Shown: in pieces, positions 60,591 through 64,000 of the stretch
Layout: every line of letters starts with the position of its first letter
Numbering within the stretch: the stretch's first letter is position 1
Assembly (NCBI GenBank): GCA_964405685.1
Contig: CAYOOP010000001.1
Coordinates: 124,001-188,000 of the forward strand
DNA from: CAYOOP01 sp964405685
Lineage (GTDB): Bacteria > Pseudomonadota > Alphaproteobacteria > Rickettsiales > SXRF01
Direction of reading: 5' to 3'
Length of the DNA stretch: 64,000 nucleotides
The notes under the pieces: model-generated
Told to the model about the DNA's origin: nothing
Database searches by the model: none
Seen by the model: only the letters and a program-made list of their open reading frames with translations
Translations under genes and position numbers: made by a program

Positions 60591-61723
60591 GCGCGATCTC
60601 TTCTCATGTCATCGTAGAGCCTCCGGATATCGCTATTTTTATCCATTCTCTCGGCGGTGGTGGTGCTGAACGTGTAGCGGTGACATTGTGCAATGCTCTC
60701 GCAGAGAATAACAAACGGGTGCATTTGGTTATCTTGGATAGAAAAGGTGTGTACTGGAACATGCTTTCCCCCAAGGTAGAAATATTTGATCTTAATCGCC
60801 CCAGGATGAGAAACGCACTGTTTCCTTTGATGCGCTATTTACGCACCCATCGTCCTGCTACATTATTATGCTTTCTATCTATGGCGAATGTAACGGGTAT
60901 TATCGCCAATCTATTGGCATTAAAGCCATCAAGAGTCATCGTCAACGAACGCGCGGTCTATAGTTCTTACGAAAACACGCACAAAGGTCCTTTTAAATTA
61001 CTCTACCGCTTGCTACCCTTACTTTATCATTTTGCTAATCACATGATTTGTGTATCGCAAGGTGTGGCGAATGATCTTCAACCATTGGTATCTCTGCCAC
61101 CTCATAAAGTATCTGTGATTTATAACCCCACGATACGTGATGAATTACACACCTTAAAAACAGCCCCCGTAGAGCACTCCTGGTTTAATTCAGACCATCC
61201 AGTAATACTAAGCGCGGGGAGATTGGAGTCAGAAAAAAACTACTCTTTGCTTATCGAAGCTTTTGCGGAAGTACGTAAAACACACAAAGCCAAGTTAGTT
61301 ATTCTTGGAGATGGCCCCGAAAGAGAACAGCTTCAGCGTCTTATAGATAATCTTGGAATAACCCAAGATGTAGACATGCCGGGGTTCCAAAACAATCCGT
61401 ATGCCTATATGGCAAAAGCGACCGCATTTATCATGTGCTCTGATTCGGAAGGTCTTCCCAATGCCCTCATTGAAGCGCTGGCTTGTGGCTGCCCTGTGGT
61501 TGCGACCGACTGTCCAGGAGGTATGCGGGAGATCATAGCGGATCAACGCTATGGCTTGTTGGTCCCCAAAGGTAATCCAGCACAATTAGCGAAGGCTATC
61601 AACACGATCCTAAAAGATCCGATCCACGCACGCGCGCAAGTATCGGCTTTCCACAATGAGCAACTGTATCGATTTACCCCCGAAACGGTTATCCCCCAAT
61701 ACAAAGAGGTGTTAGGGCTATGA
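60587..61723 (+). CDS. GT4 glycosyltransferase, tandem copy 2
   Basis: 378 residues. FIHSLGGGGAERVAVTLCNA near residue 18 is identical to copy 1. It continues ILSAGRLESEKNYSLLIEAF, DMPGFQNNPYAYMAKATAFI and EGLPNALIEALACGCPVVAT. The start overlaps the copy 1 stop as ATGA. The donor loop differs from copy 1 (MCSDSEG instead of LSSNLEG), so it may use a different sugar or linkage. Confidence 0.92.
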   Translation: MSAISSHVIVEPPDIAIFIHSLGGGGAERVAVTLCNALAENNKRVHLVILDRKGVYWNMLSPKVEIFDLNRPRMRNALFPLMRYLRTHRPATLLCFLSMANVTGIIANLLALKPSRVIVNERAVYSSYENTHKGPFKLLYRLLPLLYHFANHMICVSQGVANDLQPLVSLPPHKVSVIYNPTIRDELHTLKTAPVEHSWFNSDHPVILSAGRLESEKNYSLLIEAFAEVRKTHKAKLVILGDGPEREQLQRLIDNLGITQDVDMPGFQNNPYAYMAKATAFIMCSDSEGLPNALIEALACGCPVVATDCPGGMREIIADQRYGLLVPKGNPAQLAKAINTILKDPIHARAQVSAFHNEQLYRFTPETVIPQYKEVLGL

Positions 61724-62856
61724 TTTCAAAACCTTCACAACTCATCAACTCTCGCTCCGACATTGCGGTATTCATTCATTCATTGGCCGGTGGCGGTGCC
61801 GAACGTGTAGCAGTAACGTTATGCAACGCCTTCGCTGATGAAGGCAAAAAAGTGCATCTCGTGGTAGTCAATAAAGAAGGTGCCTATTGGGAGAATCTAT
61901 CTCCCAAGGTGGAAGTCGTAAACTTACAACGGCGCTCTATGATACAAGCGCTGCTCCCATTGACGCGGTATCTCTACACGCATCGCCCGCCTATACTACT
62001 GTGCTTTATGACCAAAGCGAATGCAGTAGGAGTTTTAGCTAATATGTTTGCACTCAAGCCTTCCCGTGTGGTGGTCAATGAACGCGTCACCTATAGCTTT
62101 GTTACGGGTACTAAACGAGGCATGAGTAGACTCATCGCTCTCGGATTGCCTCAAATCTACCATTTTGCTGACAGATTAATCTGTGTCTCTCAAAGCGTAG
62201 GGGCTGACTTACGCCAATTTGTTTCGCTGCCGGCTAACAAAGTCACGGTTATTTATAATCCGACGGTACGGAAAGATTTGTATCTTCTAAAAGAAACCGC
62301 AGTGGACCATCCATGGGTTGCACCAGACCAGCCACCCGTATTGCTGGCCGTGGGTAGACTAGAGCCGCAAAAAAATTATGATTTACTGCTGCATAGCTTT
62401 GCCAATATAGATAAAAGTCTACGCGCACGACTGCTTATTTTGGGTGAAGGGGGGGAGCGGAAAAAACTCGAGCAACTCATGCATCACTTAGAGATAGAGG
62501 ACTGCGTGGACATGCCTGGATTTCGCAATAACCCGTATGCATATATGGCAAAGGCAACTGCCTTTATTACGTGTTCTGATGCAGAAGGGTTATCTAATGT
62601 ACTCATTGAGGCATTAGCGTGCGGGTGCCCCGTTATTGCAACCGATTGTGCAGGAAACGACGAAATACTAGATGATGGACAGTATGGATTATTAATACGC
62701 AAGGGCAGCCAGGAACTCTTGACAGCAGCCATAAACACCACCTTAAGGGATATAGCAGCAGCAAAAGAGCGCGTAACGGCATTCCACAAAAACCAGATAC
62801 ACCTATTTACTCCTGAAACCGTAATTCCCCAATACATGGAGGCATTAGGACTATGA
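61720..62856 (+). CDS. GT4 glycosyltransferase, tandem copy 3
   Basis: 378 residues. FIHSLAGGGAERVAVTLCNA differs from copies 1 and 2 by one residue. It continues VLLAVGRLEPQKNYDLLLHS, DMPGFRNNPYAYMAKATAFI and EGLSNVLIEALACGCPVIAT. It is closer to copy 2 in length and in its C-terminus (PETVIPQYMEALGL against PETVIPQYKEVLGL). The ATG overlaps the copy 2 stop. Confidence 0.92.
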   Translation: MISKPSQLINSRSDIAVFIHSLAGGGAERVAVTLCNAFADEGKKVHLVVVNKEGAYWENLSPKVEVVNLQRRSMIQALLPLTRYLYTHRPPILLCFMTKANAVGVLANMFALKPSRVVVNERVTYSFVTGTKRGMSRLIALGLPQIYHFADRLICVSQSVGADLRQFVSLPANKVTVIYNPTVRKDLYLLKETAVDHPWVAPDQPPVLLAVGRLEPQKNYDLLLHSFANIDKSLRARLLILGEGGERKKLEQLMHHLEIEDCVDMPGFRNNPYAYMAKATAFITCSDAEGLSNVLIEALACGCPVIATDCAGNDEILDDGQYGLLIRKGSQELLTAAINTTLRDIAAAKERVTAFHKNQIHLFTPETVIPQYMEALGL

Positions 62857-64000
62857 CTCCAACCGCAACACACAGCATATCCCTGTTGACCAGGCTACTG
62901 CTTTTCCTGATACCGTTTATTTCACTCATCTTCTACGTTCCTTTTTTCTCAGGGTTCATTCCAGTTTTATTCTTTCTGCTGGTGACCCGCCAACTGCGAC
63001 TTTCTTCTATAGGCGGCCCCGCGTGGGTAGCGCTTGCTGTATTAGTGGTAGGGTTTTCTCTCGGATTTACAAACGCAACCGATATGACTGCTGCAATTGA
63101 TATATGTAAATATGTTATCTATTCGTTTCTTATCATGTTTTTTGTTTCCAGCATGATCGATAGGTATGGCCATGAAGCGTTGGAAATCATCTTCAAAGGC
63201 CTAACCGCTTTGTGTCTCATTGCTAGCGTCTACTCCTTGCTGGTATTCTGTGACATCTTTCCCGGCTTCGGAGAAGCGTTTATTGACATACACCGAATAC
63301 AAGGATTTTCAGGCAACCCTAATGCCTTCGGACTCGAGCTCGCTGTAGCCGTGATGTATTTATATCATAAAATGGGTTTAGCGGCCAAGCCTATGAGAAA
63401 AATAGTCATCCTCATGGGAATTGCTTTAATGGTTGTTTGTACCCTGCTAACATATTCACGTGCCGCCTGGGGCATGTTGTTCCTTGCTACATGTTGTTAT
63501 TCGTTATTTCTAGCCTTCAATAAAAGAACAACCTATGCCATCGGCAGATTAGTCCTAAACTGCATTGGTTTTATTATTATCCTGTTATCGATCTGGCTGG
63601 TTGCAGAATCCCTTGATAGCAGCCACCTCCATAGAGAACGTTTGCAATTGCAGGAGTACGACTCTGAAAGATTCATGATAAATCGCGTTATGTTCGAAGA
63701 AAGTCTTGACCACCCACTCGGTATGGGGCCAGGCCAATCCTATGTCTTTCTCAAAGAAAATTATAGCCATTTGGAGAGCATTGGTGCCATTCACAATGCT
63801 TTTTTGCGAATATTATATGAAGCCGGATTTCTAGGAGAGATTGCTTATATATTTTTCTTGATATACCTGACATACGTCGGATGCAAATTGTCGTTATCCT
63901 CATGGTACCTTTCCAGGGTTACGGCGGTGGTCACCGCGTTGTTTTTAGGTTGTTTATTAGAAGGTATGGTGGTTGATCTATTATTCGTCCGCCCCTTCTG
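62853..64000 (+). CDS. O-antigen ligase/polymerase-like membrane protein (runs off the window)
   Basis: Open frame of 382 codons to the end of the window, starting at an ATG that overlaps the previous stop. About ten hydrophobic helices are present. Wzy/WaaL-type motifs are GFSGNPNAFGLELAVAVM, TYSRAAWGMLFLA, HPLGMGPGQSYVFL and IHNAFLRILYEAGFLGEI. It polymerises the lipid-linked repeats, or joins the glycan to its acceptor, on the periplasmic face. It is the fourth coupled gene after the three glycosyltransferases. The C-terminus is not seen. Confidence 0.88.
   Translation, partial: MTPTATHSISLLTRLLLFLIPFISLIFYVPFFSGFIPVLFFLLVTRQLRLSSIGGPAWVALAVLVVGFSLGFTNATDMTAAIDICKYVIYSFLIMFFVSSMIDRYGHEALEIIFKGLTALCLIASVYSLLVFCDIFPGFGEAFIDIHRIQGFSGNPNAFGLELAVAVMYLYHKMGLAAKPMRKIVILMGIALMVVCTLLTYSRAAWGMLFLATCCYSLFLAFNKRTTYAIGRLVLNCIGFIIILLSIWLVAESLDSSHLHRERLQLQEYDSERFMINRVMFEESLDHPLGMGPGQSYVFLKENYSHLESIGAIHNAFLRILYEAGFLGEIAYIFFLIYLTYVGCKLSLSSWYLSRVTAVVTALFLGCLLEGMVVDLLFVRPF

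Overview
The window looks like chromosome of a Gram-negative alphaproteobacterium. The main evidence is a DUF1013/TrcR-type cell-cycle regulator, a complete ccoNOQP-GHIS (fix-type) operon, an MlaA/MlaC lipid-transport pair and the family resemblance of most housekeeping genes. Order and genus cannot be fixed from the sequence alone. Base composition is mixed, with AT-rich accessory stretches at about 13.6-14.2, 19.2-21.0, 52.8-53.8 and 54-57 kb inside a more GC-balanced backbone.

Layout. 0-3 kb: patatin-like lipase, a small membrane protein, an enoyl-CoA hydratase and TrcR. 3-13 kb, minus strand: a pel exopolysaccharide operon in the order pelA(hydrolase domain only)-pelB-pelD-pelE-pelF-pelG. 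The PelA deacetylase domain and pelC are absent. 13-18.8 kb: rsfS, an unknown protein with a receiver-like pattern, mlaC, mlaA, metF, tRNA-Ile(GAT), a broken GIY-YIG gene, then a redox-looking thioredoxin-like/MarR(four Cys)/glutamine-amidotransferase cluster with a clear promoter and operator-like repeats. 18.8-31.7 kb: a four-gene operon ending in a 3435-residue RTX protein with a lysozyme-like N-terminus, a subtilisin domain, a P domain and long glycine/aspartate repeats. It is followed by head-to-head remnants of tolC and hlyD. 31.8-37.4 kb, minus strand: an apparently undescribed seven-gene secretory operon with an outer-membrane barrel, an Ig-like protein and five small exported proteins. 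Four of the small proteins carry two cysteine pairs, nearly all CX3C. 37.8-48.0 kb: a Crp/Fnr regulator, ompW, and a cbb3 oxidase operon headed by a DsbD/SafE-like protein. Two identical Fnr-type boxes serve ompW/DUF465 and the cbb3 operon. 48.2-51.7 kb: tRNA-Gln, a dead cheY next to a live cheY, an AT3-SGNH acyltransferase and ilvH. 51.8-64 kb: a surface-polysaccharide locus with an initiating sugar transferase, an asnB remnant, methyltransferases, five glycosyltransferases, TviB/TviC nucleotide-sugar enzymes and an O-antigen ligase/polymerase that runs off the window.

How the parts fit together. A dispersed repeat of about 65-90 bp occurs near 18.9, 31.7 and 37.6 kb, always in the same orientation. 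Its core also forms the 3' end and flank of tRNA-Gln at 48.2 kb. The repeats bracket the RTX module and the twin-cysteine module exactly, which suggests, but does not prove, that these are inserted cargo. The 3-13 kb and 52-64 kb regions both make surface polysaccharide, and the TviC/WbpP-type epimerase could supply the UDP-GalNAc that PelF would need. The Fnr-type boxes tie ompW, the DUF465 protein and the oxidase to low oxygen.
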